A program made the position numbers and the translations under genes. DNA of 64,000 bases from CBDFMR01 sp965249765 (GTDB taxonomy: Bacteria > Bacteroidota > Bacteroidia > Chitinophagales > Saprospiraceae), in the NCBI GenBank assembly GCA_965249765.1, contig CBDFMR010000005.1, positions 1,426,001 to 1,490,000 of the forward strand. Reading direction: 5' to 3'. How positions within the stretch are numbered: the stretch's first letter is position 1; each line of letters begins with the position of its first letter. The notes beneath the pieces were generated by a model that was not told the DNA's origin, searched no databases, and saw only the letters and a list, made by a program, of their open reading frames with translations. Of this stretch, positions 27,292 to 36,471 are shown in pieces.

Positions 27292-28536
27292 CTAATGTTT
27301 TTTGTTAACTTTTTCAAAATCAGTAAAAAATGCTGGGTAAGATTTATTTATGGCTTGAGTATTTGTTATTTCTACCTCACTCTCTGCATTTAATGCTGCA
27401 ATAGCTCCCATCATTGCAATTCTGTGATCGTTATGCGAATCTATTTTTCCTCCGTTTATTTTTCCACTTTCAATATGCATCTCATCTCCAATAAGCTCTA
27501 TTTTAATTCCAAGTTCACCCCACACTTTTTTAAGAACTAAGGCACGATTACTTTCTTTGTGTACTAATCTTGATATTCCTTTTATTACGGTAGTACCAGA
27601 ACATGCAACAGCCAAATTACTTAATGGCGGGAATAAATCAGGGCAATGAGTTGCATCAAATCTAAATGCCTTTAGTTTGTTCTTTGTAATTTTTATTGAG
27701 TCAGAAAGACAAACTACATCTGCTCCAGCAAGTTTGAGAGCATCTATTATAGCTCTGTCTGCTTGTGTAGAGCTAATTTTAATTCCGCTAACTTCAACAG
27801 AACCACTTATTGCTCCTCCTACCAAATGAAATGCTGCACCACTCCAATCTCCTTCAATTTCGTATTCTCTAGCTTCATAACTTTGTTTCCCTTCTATACG
27901 GAATTTCTTATACTCATCATTAGTAATATTCACTCCAAAATCTTTGATGATTTGTAAAGTCATATCAATATAAGGAATGCTTTGCAAGTCAATAACAGAG
28001 AGATTACTTTTGTTTTTTGCTTTAGGTAAGGCAATTAATAAACCAGTAAGCACCTGGGAACTGATGCTGCCATCTACTTCTATATCACCTCCTTTTATTG
28101 GTCCTTTTACCGATACTGGTAAAAAACCCTTATTTGTATTTACTTCTACTCCTAATGCTCTTAATGGGGCTTCAACCATTGTTAAGGGTCTACTTTTTAG
28201 CGAACCTTCTCCAGCAAATGTTATTTTATCCGAAAACAAACTCGATATCGGTATAAAACATCTTATTCCTAAACCAGACTCCCCAGCAGATAACTCATGA
28301 TGTTTTGTCCCAGTTGTACCTTTAATGACTACTCGATCCTCAAATCGTGTAATTATTGCACCTAGATTCTCAGCCATTTTTAAGGCTGATTTTGAATCGT
28401 TACTGAAATCTGGATTAGTCAAAATTGTTTCTCCATCGGCAAGCAATGCAATGGAAATTGCTCTTTGCATAAAACTTTTGGATGGAGAGGCTTTAACGAG
28501 TCCACTATAGCTAGAGGGATGTATTAATTTTTTCAT
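27292..28536 (-). CDS. aroA: 3-phosphoshikimate 1-carboxyvinyltransferase (EPSP synthase)
   Basis: Joins PEP to shikimate-3-phosphate. The 414 residues start with the substrate-binding KASPSKSFMQRAI and contain GLGIRCF at the NAGTA-equivalent region, GDWSGAAFH, and the DHRIAMM segment near the C-terminus. An IS4-family element has inserted upstream between this gene and aroDK, so aroA and aroC now depend on read-through across the element or on a promoter at its end. Confidence 0.95.
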   Translation of the reverse strand: MKKLIHPSSYSGLVKASPSKSFMQRAISIALLADGETILTNPDFSNDSKSALKMAENLGAIITRFEDRVVIKGTTGTKHHELSAGESGLGIRCFIPISSLFSDKITFAGEGSLKSRPLTMVEAPLRALGVEVNTNKGFLPVSVKGPIKGGDIEVDGSISSQVLTGLLIALPKAKNKSNLSVIDLQSIPYIDMTLQIIKDFGVNITNDEYKKFRIEGKQSYEAREYEIEGDWSGAAFHLVGGAISGSVEVSGIKISSTQADRAIIDALKLAGADVVCLSDSIKITKNKLKAFRFDATHCPDLFPPLSNLAVACSGTTVIKGISRLVHKESNRALVLKKVWGELGIKIELIGDEMHIESGKINGGKIDSHNDHRIAMMGAIAALNAESEVEITNTQAINKSYPAFFTDFEKVNKKH

Positions 28537-28546
28537 TTATGATTTA

Positions 28547-29897
28547 TCAATAGTCCGTTAAGGAATTAAGCGGCGATTTTACCATAATTTAGTAGTTGAT
28601 GATAGTTAGGGTGGACTTTTATAAAGGTATGGTCGAGACCATACTTTGAAAAAACTCTATAAATCATTTTTCTATTTTTCAATTCAGTGCATATATCAGC
28701 TATTGACAGACTGACTTTTTCGTCTTTAGGAATTTGATCTCTTAATAGTACTTTGCCTATGGACACGGAGGTGAGGCTGATATTGAAGTGATTGTTCATT
28801 TTCGAAAGACTTCTGGATTGTCTATGCTGTAGTCCTGTAAATTGCTTCGCATCTCGATACAAATATTCAATTTGGAATCGAGCTTTGTAATACTTTATGA
28901 TGTCTATTCCATTTATATTGACATCAGTACTAAAGAACAGTTTAGTAGCTCTTACTTTACCATGGGTATCTTTAAATTCGGTATAGGCAACTCTAATGTT
29001 TCGCTTTAGAGAGACGGAGTATACTACCGCTGAATATATTGTCAATTGTGCGTCATCACACTCTTTTTTAAAAACACGCTTATCTATTTTGGAAAGATCC
29101 ACCTTAGCTCCGTATTTCTTAGGGCGGCCTTTTCCACTTTGCTTACCATTGAAACGATATCTCAAATTGGCATCATCTCTAAGACGACATACTACAACTA
29201 AATCCGTTTGATCACATATGGGATTCACGAAATTCTGTTTTGCAAAATATCCATCTACAACTAATATGCGGCTCAGGGCAGTCAAAGCTGTGGCTCTGTC
29301 GAGAATTAATTTTGCATAATAATCCACTAAGGTCATATCTTCGAAGGATGATGGCGTCTGAATCGCCTCTAAATGATATGCGGTATGTTGATGTAAATCT
29401 ATGACGGCCAACCCACCAATCTCCAAACCCTTCTTGCAGCGAGAAGCGCACCCAGAGTAAAACATGCCTAATTCAGGTGTCTTATTACCACTTTTAGAAA
29501 TAAAGGAAGGATCAAATCCAATTATAACATCTCCACTACTTTGTTGTACGACCACAGAGGAATTGAAAGACATATAATCAAAGTCTTTCTCAAAATTATT
29601 CCTATAGGTCTGCTCATTAAAAGATCCTTCTCTACCCATTTGCATGAAATTGAATCGGCCATGCATCGAAAGATTTAAAAGGAAGATTCCTTTCATAAAC
29701 TCTAATTGCCATTTCGAAATATTAGGCATTTTCTGTAATATTACTTCTATGAGGTCTTGACCTCTGATAAATGCGTCTTGAGTTTCCATTTTCTGTCGAT
29801 TTTGAAAACTGCATTGGGAATATCCAATGTACGCATTTATCTTTTTATATTATATGTTTTACTAATGTGTGTCCCATTAACCTTCACGGACTATTGA
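28547..29897 (-). mobile_element. IS4-family insertion sequence inside the aromatic operon
   Basis: About 1.35 kb bounded by inverted repeats (TCAATAGTCCGTTAAGG at 28547 and CCTTCACGGACTATTGA ending 29897, 16 of 17 matching). It separates aroDK from aroA. A clear target duplication is not visible. The right repeat supplies the last codons and stop (SP-stop) of aroDK. Confidence 0.85.
28566..29789 (-). CDS. IS4-family DDE transposase
   Basis: This 407-residue transposase has a DDE core: Asp in GFDPSFI, Asp in VVDGYFAK, and the IS4 signature Y-x2-R-x3-E-x6-K (YKARFQIEYLYRDAK). The open frame is intact. It is transcribed in the same direction as the operon it interrupts, so operon transcription may pass through it. 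Confidence 0.88.
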   Translation of the reverse strand: METQDAFIRGQDLIEVILQKMPNISKWQLEFMKGIFLLNLSMHGRFNFMQMGREGSFNEQTYRNNFEKDFDYMSFNSSVVVQQSSGDVIIGFDPSFISKSGNKTPELGMFYSGCASRCKKGLEIGGLAVIDLHQHTAYHLEAIQTPSSFEDMTLVDYYAKLILDRATALTALSRILVVDGYFAKQNFVNPICDQTDLVVVCRLRDDANLRYRFNGKQSGKGRPKKYGAKVDLSKIDKRVFKKECDDAQLTIYSAVVYSVSLKRNIRVAYTEFKDTHGKVRATKLFFSTDVNINGIDIIKYYKARFQIEYLYRDAKQFTGLQHRQSRSLSKMNNHFNISLTSVSIGKVLLRDQIPKDEKVSLSIADICTELKNRKMIYRVFSKYGLDHTFIKVHPNYHQLLNYGKIAA

Positions 29898-31023
29898 TTT
29901 TACAAATTTGAGTTATCGATTTTCCTTCAACATTAATAACAATGTGTGAAACTTCTTTATAAAAAGCTTCTCTTGACTTATATAAGTCAAGAGCCTTTTT
30001 TAATGGGTCTTTTACTTCTAACAAAGGACGGTTGTTTCCCTTCATTTGATTTAGACAATATTCTACGTCTGCTTTTAGCCAAATACAGATGGTTTTTTCT
30101 TTAAGAATAATTCTATTCTTTTCTTGCGTGATAAGTCCACCTCCACAAGAAATTACAGAGCCTGAATTTATTGTAGCAGTCTGAAGGGTTTTTGATTCTA
30201 ATCTACGAAAATAATCCTCCCCTTTTGTTTCAAAGATTGAAGAAATGCTTTGAGAAGTCTCCTTTTCAATCTCATTATCTATATCAATAAATTTTACTTT
30301 TTCTTGTTTTGCAAAAGCATTTCCTACAGTAGTTTTTCCAACTCCCATAAAGCCAACGAAACTAACCAACTTATCTTGTCTTGAATCAATTGTAGACACA
30401 ATATTCTTTAATTGATCATAACTAAATTGTCCACTTGCAGTTTCGGAGTCTAAAGATGCGCTCACGTATGTGTATCGTGCACCACAATATAAAGAAGCAA
30501 GTCGGCTTATTTTTCCCAATTCTCCCATTCCAAATGCAACAAGATTTTTGCATTGAGAATAAAGACCTAACAATACAGAATTGTCCGATTCCGTATTGAC
30601 ATATGTAGCCAGTTTCATGATGTCAGCTCCAAAGGAGATTCCTTTTTCATAAATACTCAACAACTCTTCTTTAGTTGGAGTAATTTTATAATTATGGTAT
30701 GAAATAATGAGTTTACAATCATACTTAGATGAATATTCTCTTAGTTTGTTTATGAATGGTTCGGTTCTGCGAATGTCAACATCTATAAAATTTGCACCAA
30801 GCTCAATCGCTTTTTTAAGCAATAAAATACTAACTTCTTCATCTTTTATTCTACAAGTTGCTATGTAATTCTTGGGTGTTTTTAGAAGAGATACTAGTTC
30901 TTCTTCCGAAACAGAATACAAATCCAATCTTAACTCGACAAATTCTGCCAATTGCAATTGCTGATTACATTGCTCAAAATCAGGTCCTGAAATAGATAAA
31001 CAGTATTTTGATAGCTTTTTCAT
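29884..31023 (-). CDS. aroDK: Fused type I 3-dehydroquinate dehydratase and shikimate kinase
   Basis: Residues 1-210 are a class I dehydroquinase with the Schiff-base Lys137 (GADIMKLAT) and His110 (ISYHNY). Residues 218-379 are a shikimate kinase with Walker A GFMGVGKT (224-231), DID, RRLE and CGGG motifs. The enzyme would perform two non-adjacent shikimate steps; shikimate dehydrogenase, which acts between them, is not in the operon. The start overlaps the aroB stop by four bases. The C-terminal two residues come from the IS inverted repeat. Confidence 0.92.
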   Translation of the reverse strand: MKKLSKYCLSISGPDFEQCNQQLQLAEFVELRLDLYSVSEEELVSLLKTPKNYIATCRIKDEEVSILLLKKAIELGANFIDVDIRRTEPFINKLREYSSKYDCKLIISYHNYKITPTKEELLSIYEKGISFGADIMKLATYVNTESDNSVLLGLYSQCKNLVAFGMGELGKISRLASLYCGARYTYVSASLDSETASGQFSYDQLKNIVSTIDSRQDKLVSFVGFMGVGKTTVGNAFAKQEKVKFIDIDNEIEKETSQSISSIFETKGEDYFRRLESKTLQTATINSGSVISCGGGLITQEKNRIILKEKTICIWLKADVEYCLNQMKGNNRPLLEVKDPLKKALDLYKSREAFYKEVSHIVINVEGKSITQICKINSP

Positions 31024-32048
31024 CTTACAGCTTTTATATTTTTTTCTAATTCTTGAAAAGTGATAGGGTGAATGAATACTTCTCCTATACTTTTAATGGC
31101 AATAAAGTCCACTGAACCCAAACTTTTCTTCTTGTCTTTTTGTATCGCCTGAACTAATTCTGACAATTCTATATCAGTACTGGTAGCCATCTGTAAAGAA
31201 CTTACTAGCATTGTAATTTCATCTACAGTTTCTTGAGAACAAAATCCAGAAAGGTGAGATATTCTAGCTGTTAAAACCATTCCTATTGCTACTGCAAATC
31301 CATGTGGAATTCCCAAAATAGATTCTATTGCGTGACCTATGGTGTGACCTAGATTCAATTTTTTTCGTTCTCCTTTTTCTCTTTCGTCTGCTTCTACGAC
31401 TTTAGTTTTAATTCGCACAGATTGTACTATTAAATATTCTAAAGTTGGAATATTGATGGCTAATATTTTTTCAATATTGGAATTGATGTAATTAAACTTA
31501 GCTGGGTCATTTATTACGGAGTGTTTTACAATCTCCATTAATCCACTTTTAACTTCTACCTCTGGCAAACTTACCAAAAGATTGACATCACACAATACAA
31601 ATTGAGGTTGACTAAACACGCCAATCATATTTTTGAATCCTTTGAAATTGATTCCTGTTTTCCCCCCGACACTAGCATCAACTTGTGCCAAAAGAGTGGT
31701 AGGAACATATCCAAAATTAATTCCTCTCATATAAATAGAAGCAACAAACCCTGTAATGTCGCATACTATTCCACCTCCAATTCCCACAAGAAATGTGTGC
31801 CTATCTGCACCTAAATTCAACATAGATTCTGCTATAAAATCTACTGTGTCTTGTGTTTTTATTTTTTCTCCCGTTCCTATCGTGATAACAGGATAATCGG
31901 GAAATAAATCAGAATATAATTCACCTACATTTTCGTCTGTAATGAGGATAACAGATTGAGCAGTTTGAGGAATGTAATGAGTGAGGTTTTGTAACCTTTC
32001 GCCAATAACTACTTTCGATTTTTTATATTCTTCTATTTCTGTAATCAT
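31020..32048 (-). CDS. aroB: 3-dehydroquinate synthase
   Basis: Cyclises DAHP to 3-dehydroquinate using NAD and a divalent metal. The 342 residues include GIGGGIVCDITGFVAS, PTTLLAQVDASVGGKTGIN, and the metal-binding GHTIGHAIE and HGFAVAIG segments. It overlaps the reading frame of the upstream binding-fold protein by four bases (when that frame is read past its internal stop), and overlaps aroDK by four bases. Confidence 0.95.
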   Translation of the reverse strand: MITEIEEYKKSKVVIGERLQNLTHYIPQTAQSVILITDENVGELYSDLFPDYPVITIGTGEKIKTQDTVDFIAESMLNLGADRHTFLVGIGGGIVCDITGFVASIYMRGINFGYVPTTLLAQVDASVGGKTGINFKGFKNMIGVFSQPQFVLCDVNLLVSLPEVEVKSGLMEIVKHSVINDPAKFNYINSNIEKILAINIPTLEYLIVQSVRIKTKVVEADEREKGERKKLNLGHTIGHAIESILGIPHGFAVAIGMVLTARISHLSGFCSQETVDEITMLVSSLQMATSTDIELSELVQAIQKDKKKSLGSVDFIAIKSIGEVFIHPITFQELEKNIKAVR

Positions 32049-32914
32049 AAGGATAGGGTAATTTCATCTACAATTAAATTACTCGCAGTAGGCTTTTCTT
32101 CAATAACACCTAATTCAAGAAGTGTATCAGAAGCCAATTATATACTTTTTATATCATTGTGAACAGTCTCTGCCCATTGTATTTCATTTAACCATTGTTG
32201 TGCATCTTCTTGCTTTAGTCCATACCTTTTCGATATTAATTCCGAAGTATCCTCACTGTTTTTCACAATCTGTGCTTGCTCCAAAACTTTTGAAACTATT
32301 CTATTAACAGCATCTTTATTTTTTTCTAGTATTTTTTTTTGAACTACAATTACAAATGAAGGCCAAGGTGTTGGGCAAACATCTATTCGATTAAATATGT
32401 CTGAATCTACAAGAGGCTTTGTCGTATACTTTTCCCATAAGAATAATTGATTGTCATTTTGTTTGAGCGAATCTACTGCTCCTTTCAAATCATTAATGAC
32501 TTCAAAGCTATTGTCAGTAATTGCTACATTATTATCTCTAGCATAAACATGCGCCATAAGATGTGACCCTGAAGTGTGTCTACTTATTGCAAAAGAAGGG
32601 TCTGATAATTTTTCTTTAGTTAGGGAGCTATTTATATCTGTATGAACTCCCCAGATCAAGGGAGATTCCACATACGTAGAAACAATTTTAGCAGGTAGTC
32701 CTTCGTGAATATTTTTAATTGCTCCTTCTAATAAAAGAATGGCAATGTCAATATTTCCTTCTTTCAATTCTTGACACAATGAACCAGTCTCGCTTGGATT
32801 ATTTATCCACTCAAGGTTAATTCCTTCCTCCTTTAGCTTTCCCTCTTCAATAAGAAGTCTCCAAGGCAAATTAAAGTGCTCTGGAACTCCAGAACATCTA
32901 ATGGTATTTATCAT
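32045..32914 (-). pseudogene. Periplasmic-binding-fold protein (Ca3427-like), interrupted by an in-frame stop
   Basis: A 258-residue frame (32138-32914) encodes a type 2 periplasmic-binding fold without signal peptide or lipobox (VPEHFNLPWRLLIEEG, GNIDIAILLLEGAIK, HTSGSHLMAHVYA). It resembles the Ca3427-like group. It ends at TAA (32138-32140), but the same frame continues 30 more codons (LASDTLLELGVIEEKP...) to a TGA that overlaps the aroB start as ATGA. The stop therefore looks like a recent nonsense mutation. Its role in aromatic synthesis is unknown; a cytosolic ligand-binding or enzyme role is inferred. Confidence 0.72.
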
Positions 32915-33915
32915 TTTATTATTTCTTTTAATTGATTTAGTTTTGTCATTAATTTTTCAAATTCATTAAAGTCAAGTGTTTGTTGTCCATCTGTAGCAGC
33001 TTTCTCAGGTGTTTCGTGTATTTCTACCAATAAACCATCAGCTCCAACAACTGCTCCTGCCAAAGCCATTTGAGCAACATGCTGGCGCAATCCTATTCCG
33101 TGAGAAGGATCAACTACAACTGGTAAATGAGATTTTTCTTTTAAAATAGGAACAGCATTTAAGTCTAATGTGTTTCGATAGGCACTTTCGAATGTTCGTA
33201 TTCCTCTTTCGCATAGGATTATTTTTTCATTCCCATTTTTAAAGACATACTCTGCGGAATAAAGTAATTCGTCTATTGTTCCACTAATCCCACGTTTTAG
33301 TAATACTGGTTTATCAATTTCCCCAAGAGTTTCTAACAAATTAAAATTTTGTGCATTCCTTGCTCCAACTTGAAAAATATCTACATAAGGAAGCATCTCT
33401 TCTATTTGAGAAGACTCCATGACCTCTGTAATGATTTTTATCCCATTACTATTACAAGCTTTGTAAAACATTTTCAAACCTTCCATTCCCAATCCTCTAA
33501 AACTATATGGACTTGTTCTTGGCTTGTAAACTCCTCCTCTCATTATTCTGACATTATTTGCCTTAAGAGCTTCTACTACCTTATTGATTTGTTCTTCTCC
33601 TTCAATACTGCAAGGTCCTGCCATCATAGCAATTTCTCCACCTCCTATTACAACATCATCTCCAAGATTAAGAACTGTTCGGTCTACTTTCCACTTATGA
33701 CTTACCATTTTATGATTTCCACTTACTCTGTGTACGTCATTTATTCCTTTTAAATGTCCAATTTTTCGGATATCAAATTCTTGTTTTGGAGTACAAATTA
33801 AATAGATTCCTTTTTGAGTTTTCACAGGGTAAAAACCAATTTTTAATTGATTTAATACTTGTTCCATAAATAATCTATCTACCTCCTGTATGTCTTGTTT
33901 TAATTGAATAATCAT
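32911..33915 (-). CDS. aroF: 3-deoxy-7-phosphoheptulonate (DAHP) synthase, type I-beta with N-terminal domain
   Basis: Condenses PEP and erythrose-4-phosphate, the first committed step. Residues 1-75 form a small N-terminal domain like the regulatory domain of Thermotoga-type enzymes. The catalytic barrel follows (MAGPCSIEGEEQ, RGGVYKPRTSPYSFRGLG, VGARNAQNF, VDPSHGIG). No chorismate mutase domain is fused. It lies four bases after trpA and overlaps the next gene by four bases. Confidence 0.93.
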   Translation of the reverse strand: MIIQLKQDIQEVDRLFMEQVLNQLKIGFYPVKTQKGIYLICTPKQEFDIRKIGHLKGINDVHRVSGNHKMVSHKWKVDRTVLNLGDDVVIGGGEIAMMAGPCSIEGEEQINKVVEALKANNVRIMRGGVYKPRTSPYSFRGLGMEGLKMFYKACNSNGIKIITEVMESSQIEEMLPYVDIFQVGARNAQNFNLLETLGEIDKPVLLKRGISGTIDELLYSAEYVFKNGNEKIILCERGIRTFESAYRNTLDLNAVPILKEKSHLPVVVDPSHGIGLRQHVAQMALAGAVVGADGLLVEIHETPEKAATDGQQTLDFNEFEKLMTKLNQLKEIIK

Positions 33916-33919
33916 AGTG

Positions 33920-34687
33920 TTATTTTATTTCTCTAATAGAATTAATAAAAGTCTGGGTATCTTGTGTTAAGTTTCTGCTGTTTGTTATATGTTTAATAAA
34001 GGCACTACCAATAATACCTCCTGCTGTGAAACTAGAAGCAAAGTCAAAATCTTCTTTGGTACTAATGTTAAAACCAACCATTAATGGATTAGTTAAATTC
34101 ATTTCTTTAAGTCTTCTCAAATAAGTTTCGGCTGATTGTATTCCTGTCCCTTTACCAGTTGTACTGGAACTACTTACTGCATAAATAAAAGAAGTACTAC
34201 ACTCATCAATATAGCGAATTCGACTTTCTGTTGTCTCAGGTGTAATTAAGAAGATATTTGAAATCCCATATTTCTCAAAAATATCCTTGTATTCCTTTAA
34301 ATAGATGTCGATTGGAAGATCTGGAAGTATAATTCCACTCACTCCATTCTCTTTACATTTTTTACAAAATTTCTCTACCCCATATAAATAAACGGCATTG
34401 TAATAACCCATCATTATTTTAGAAATATTGGATGGACATTTTGATAACTGATCAAATATCATATCTGTAGTAATTCCATTTTTAATGGCAATCGAACTAC
34501 TGTTTTGAATAGTTGGCCCATCACTCAAAGGATCGGAATAAGGTATTCCTATTTCTACCATATCTACTCCAGCATTCACTAATCCTTCCAAAATTTCAGG
34601 CATACTATTCAATTGAGGATAGCCAGCCGTAAAATAAATATTGAGCAAAGGTTCGTTTGTGTTTTTAAATAATTTTTGTAACATCAC
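33920..34687 (-). CDS. trpA: Tryptophan synthase alpha subunit
   Basis: Cleaves indole-3-glycerol phosphate to indole and glyceraldehyde-3-phosphate, passing indole to TrpB. The 255 residues show YFTAGYP, the catalytic Glu in MVEIGIPYSDPLSDGPTIQ, and the phosphate-binding GFNIS and GGIIGSAFI segments. Its ATG overlaps the trpFB stop. Confidence 0.95.
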   Translation of the reverse strand: MMLQKLFKNTNEPLLNIYFTAGYPQLNSMPEILEGLVNAGVDMVEIGIPYSDPLSDGPTIQNSSSIAIKNGITTDMIFDQLSKCPSNISKIMMGYYNAVYLYGVEKFCKKCKENGVSGIILPDLPIDIYLKEYKDIFEKYGISNIFLITPETTESRIRYIDECSTSFIYAVSSSSTTGKGTGIQSAETYLRRLKEMNLTNPLMVGFNISTKEDFDFASSFTAGGIIGSAFIKHITNSRNLTQDTQTFINSIREIK

Positions 34688-36471
34688 CCTTTAATTGTTT
34701 TTGTTAAGGTTTTTAAATCTTTATCTCCTCTACCACTCAGGTTTATGATAATTCTATCTGTCGGTTTTATGTCCATTTTCTCTAAGTAAGCTAATGCGTG
34801 AGATGATTCTAATGCAGGTATGATTCCTTCCATACGAGATAAAAAATGGGCAGCATCAAGTGCTTCTTGATCCGTTATGCTTGAAAATTTTACTCTTTTC
34901 GTTTTATGCAAATGGGCATGTTGTGGGCCTATTCCTGGGTAATCTAAACCTGCAGAAATGCTATAAGGCTCTATCACTTGACCATCTGCTGTTTGAAGCA
35001 CAGTAGTCATACAAGCGTGTAACACTCCTTGGCTTCCCAATACGAGAGTAGCAGCAGTTTCTGGCGTATCAATTCCCATTCCTGCAGCTTCAATACCTAT
35101 CAGTTCTACCTCTTCGTCTTCTAAGAAATGATAAAAAGCACCAATGGCATTACTACCTCCTCCAATACAAGCAATAATGTGAGTTGGATTTTCTTTGATT
35201 TGATTTTTTATTTCTTTACTAATAATTGCTTGAAACTGAGCAACCATATCAGGATAAGGATGTGGACCTACAACAGACCCAATAAGATAATGTGTATCTG
35301 TTGGGTTATTTATCCAATCTCTTATGGCTTCGTTAGTCGCATCTTTTAACGTTTTACTCCCACTTGTTACTGGAACTATTGAAGCTCCCAACATTTTCAT
35401 TCGAGCCACATTTGGAGCTTGTCTTTTTATGTCTTTTGCTCCCATATAAACCACACATTCCAGTCCCATTAAGGCGCAAGCAGTAGCTGTTGCTACTCCA
35501 TGTTGTCCTGCTCCTGTTTCGGCAATGATCCGTTTTTTGTTTCGTTTCTTTGCCAATAATATTTGCCCAAGCGCATTGTTAATTTTATGAGCGCCTGTAT
35601 GGCATAAATCTTCTCTTTTTAAATAGATGTCTGCTTTATAATGTTCACTTAGTCGTTTAGAATAATAAAGAGGAGTAGGTCTTCCTACGTAATCTTTAAG
35701 CAGTGCATTTAACTCTTCCTGAAAACTATCCGACCGAATTATCTCTTCATACGATTCTTGTAGTTCTTTAATATTTGGATACAACATTTCGGGAATAAAA
35801 GCTCCTCCATATTCTCCATAAAACCCTTTATCATTTACTTGGTATTTGCTCTTCATTCTTATCGTATTTATCATTTTATTAACCAATTCTTCATTCTTTA
35901 CGCCTGGTTCTGTTTCAAATTTGCTATTGATATCTATAGCAAAAAGTTGGGGTAAATTAACCTTTTTTATCACCTCAGCATCATCAATCTCAATCCCTCC
36001 ACTCAGAAAAAACGGAATTTCTTCTTCGTAGTTTTTTAGTAATTCCCAATTAAACTTCAATCCACTTCCTCCATAATTTTTGGTAGCTGTATCAAACAAA
36101 AAATAATTGACAAATGGTACATAGCCCTTTATTTTATCCCAATCAAAATCTTCTTTAATTTGAAAGGCTTTAATTAGATTGACTCCCTCATTAGATAACT
36201 CCTCCGCATATTCTGATGATTCGTCTCCATGCAATTGCACAAAATTTAATTTGTATTCTTCTACAGTCTTTAGCACTTCACTTATTGGGCTATTCACAAA
36301 AACTCCTACCGTTTTGGTATTAGCATTCATTTCTTTTGCCGAAACTAAAGTTTTATCCAAAACATATCTTGGGGATTTTTTATAAAAAATAAATCCCATG
36401 AAATCTGGTTCGCATTGGTTAACTGCATTTATATTTTCAGGATATTTCATCCCGCACACTTTTATTTTCAT
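34684..36471 (-). CDS. trpFB: Fused phosphoribosylanthranilate isomerase and tryptophan synthase beta subunit
   Basis: Residues 1-205 are TrpF, with the catalytic pair Cys6 (KVCGMK) and Asp127 (FDTAT). Residues 206-595 are a full TrpB starting at Met206 (MKSKYQ, then GFYGEYGGAF), with the PLP lysine in HTGAHKINNALG, GGGSNAIG phosphate loop and HTKR. The two are joined in frame with no linker beyond INTIR, so the trpF stop has been lost. The product would carry two non-consecutive steps, with TrpC between them. Confidence 0.93.
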   Translation of the reverse strand: MKIKVCGMKYPENINAVNQCEPDFMGFIFYKKSPRYVLDKTLVSAKEMNANTKTVGVFVNSPISEVLKTVEEYKLNFVQLHGDESSEYAEELSNEGVNLIKAFQIKEDFDWDKIKGYVPFVNYFLFDTATKNYGGSGLKFNWELLKNYEEEIPFFLSGGIEIDDAEVIKKVNLPQLFAIDINSKFETEPGVKNEELVNKMINTIRMKSKYQVNDKGFYGEYGGAFIPEMLYPNIKELQESYEEIIRSDSFQEELNALLKDYVGRPTPLYYSKRLSEHYKADIYLKREDLCHTGAHKINNALGQILLAKKRNKKRIIAETGAGQHGVATATACALMGLECVVYMGAKDIKRQAPNVARMKMLGASIVPVTSGSKTLKDATNEAIRDWINNPTDTHYLIGSVVGPHPYPDMVAQFQAIISKEIKNQIKENPTHIIACIGGGSNAIGAFYHFLEDEEVELIGIEAAGMGIDTPETAATLVLGSQGVLHACMTTVLQTADGQVIEPYSISAGLDYPGIGPQHAHLHKTKRVKFSSITDQEALDAAHFLSRMEGIIPALESSHALAYLEKMDIKPTDRIIINLSGRGDKDLKTLTKTIKG

